DNA from: Anthopleura xanthogrammica
Taxonomy: Eukaryota; Cnidaria; Anthozoa; Actiniaria; Actiniidae
Reading direction: 5' to 3'
Assembly (NCBI GenBank): GCA_964019055.1
Contig: OZ025219.1
Span: 5,785,868-5,849,867, forward strand
DNA length: 64,000 nt
Part shown: one piece after another, positions 62,476 to 64,000 of the stretch
Numbering within the stretch: position 1 is the first letter of the stretch
Layout: the number at the start of each line of letters is the position of its first letter
Translations under genes and position numbers: made by a program
The notes under the pieces: generated by a model
Database searches by the model: none
Told to the model about the DNA's origin: nothing
What the model saw: only the letters and a program-made list of their open reading frames with translations

Positions 62476-63657
62476 ACCACAGGTAGCCCAAGCTATGGTT
62501 TTGAATATATATAGAGAGAATGTATGACAGATCAAAAAATTTCTTTAAAATAAAATAAATTTCATATTTTATTGTTTCTTTACCGGTATATCAATGTTTT
62601 ATTGCATGTTTTGTGGTTTCCTGACGGTTTGGTTGCATTTTAAGGCGATTTTAGGAAATTTTATCTCCTCTCTAAAGACGAAGTCAAGGTAGGAATCTTC
62701 AGACTCGGGTACTTTGGTTCAACAGGCCGTAAATCGCCAGAAATCTGTTCCACGGCAAATTTTTCACTGGCTACCCTTCGCCCAATAAATATCCAACACA
62801 TCCAATCCGAAAATTGCCATATCGCTTCACTTCTTCCCGTCGAAATTCGCAAATATATACGCTCAACTCAGACAAATTCAACCGCGGACGGATCAGTCTC
62901 GCCACGGATTCAACGGTTGGTGACAAATCATTGGCTGTGTGGGGGAAGGTACATGACAAACGTTGACCTTTGCCTAGACTAAAAACCGCTCGATGACAGC
63001 GAGAAACAAGACCAATGTTTAGTTGGACGGAATGTAAAATTCATGCAGAGGAAAACCAGAACGTTTAGAGCTTTATTTCGTTAACATTATCTAGAAATCT
63101 TGACTTATTTATGGTTATATGGATAAGGAATCTTTTATTTCGAGCGGTTTTTAGTCTAGGCAAAGGTCAACGTTTGTCATGTACCCTCCCCCACACAGCC
63201 AATGATTTGTCACCAACCGTTGAATCCGTGGCGAGACTGATCCGTCCGCGGTTGAATTTGTCTGAGTTGAGCGTATATATTTGCGAATTTCGACCGGAAG
63301 AAGTGAAGCGATATGGCAATTTTCGGATTGGATGTGTTGGATATTTATTGGGCGAAGGGTAGCCAGTGAAAAATTTGCCGTGGAACAGATTTCTGGCGAT
63401 TTACGGCCTGTTGAACCAAAGTACCCGAGTCTGAAGATTCCTACCTTGACTTCGTCTTTAGAGAGGAGATAAAATTTCCTAAAATCGCCTTAAAATGCAA
63501 CCAAACCGTCAGGAAACCACAAAACATGCAATAAAACATTGATATACCGGTAAAGAAACAATAAAATATGAAATTTATTTTATTTTAAAGAAATTTTTTG
63601 ATCTGCCATACATTCTCTCTATATATATTCAAAACCATAGCTTGGGCTACCTGTGGT
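62476..63657. mobile_element. Large inverted repeat, two 518-bp arms with a 146-bp spacer
   Basis: Arm one 62476-62993 (starts ACCACAGGTAGCCCAAGCTA) and arm two 63140-63657 are exact-length reverse complements with only a few mismatches seen. The spacer is 62994-63139. Termini ACCACAGG..CCTGTGGT and immediate T-rich flanks do not show a convincing target duplication. It could be a foldback transposon or a head-to-head duplication. Small frames in the arms have no recognisable product. Confidence 0.9.
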
Positions 63658-63689
63658 TTTACAGCATATTAATGGCTTCCACCTGCTCT

Positions 63690-64000
63690 TACCTTATAGT
63701 CACCTTTAAAGTAGCGTTTGGCATCTTTGGGTTTTTGGTTTGTTTATATGGCCCATGTCAGACCCTTTTCATAGCAATCTCCAAGCTTTGCAACGATGTT
63801 CTCTAGATCATCGAAAGCTTTTCCGCCCATGGCTGACATACAATCAAGACCTTGTAAGGATTTACGTACGTCACAGAGCATCACATAACGTCGTTTAGGG
63901 ACGAACCATGAGATAAGTTTAAGGGGGGGGGGGGGGTTGCGTAAATCACAGAAAAATATCCGGCGGGAAAGCTCTAAAACCTCTAAAAAATATATCACGC
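63690..64000 (-). pseudogene. Repeat R copy, inverted, with a protein-like remnant
   Basis: The C-run block (63918-63937) and CGTCGTTTAGGGACGAACCA match repeat R in reverse. Beyond it the minus strand reads KRRYVMLCDVRKSLQGLDCM, then SAMGGKAFDDLENIVAKLGD. This looks like real protein sequence, unlike the equivalent positions of the other R copies, which have decayed. After a stop at WAI, a further in-style stretch (AKRYFKGDYK) follows. It is probably the remnant of a transposon gene. The family is not recognised and the element runs off the window. Confidence 0.45.

Noticed and set aside
62661..63472. Pairs of identical small frames in the 518-bp inverted repeat arms
   Set aside because: They mirror each other because of the palindrome, are 62-83 codons long and have no recognisable domain.

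Overview
The window looks like nuclear DNA from an invertebrate animal, most likely a cnidarian and perhaps an anthozoan. This is inferred, not proven. Genes are intron-rich with GT-AG splice sites, the DNA is AT-rich, and it is packed with palindromic miniature transposons, microsatellites and minisatellites. There is a hammerhead ribozyme of the minimal kind known from Penelope-like elements and retrozymes. No bacterial operon, CRISPR array, rRNA or tRNA gene was recognised.

Positions 1-15,000 hold two CAP-superfamily genes (SCP/PR-1, GAPR-1-like CAP domain) in the same orientation. The first is present only as its 3' part. The second is complete from signal peptide to stop: six exons, all joined by phase-1 introns, 503 codons. 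Its N-terminal half is a repetitive region in which every cysteine lies in a Cys-Cys pair, followed by a Ser/Thr/Ala linker and the CAP domain. The introns carry many inverted-repeat elements and a (AAAAC)n array of about 650 bp.

Positions 15,000-41,500 contain one recognisable gene, an intronless class A GPCR on the minus strand (18,226-19,341). The rest is mobile-element debris and simple repeats: (GA)n, about 1.06 kb of (CCAA)n, (AAGAG)n, a poly-C minisatellite, (GGGGAA)n and two families of TTAA-flanked miniature elements.

Positions 41,588-57,516 are a tandem duplication of a gene related to glutamate carboxypeptidase II (NAALADase/FOLH1, M28B). Copy A is an intact seven-exon, 741-residue protein whose zinc site is altered at three of five ligand positions, so it is probably a pseudoenzyme. 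Copy B is a pseudogene with two in-frame stops, a frameshift and a lost C-terminus. A dispersed repeat lies at each boundary of the duplication.

Positions 57,500-64,000 are transposon remains: an OTU-like protease fragment, a fragment joining a 2A ribosome-skipping motif to a cysteine-protease-like sequence, a 16-copy 39-bp minisatellite, and a nearly perfect 518-bp inverted repeat. No pathway links the genes. The shared theme is local duplication in repeat-rich DNA.
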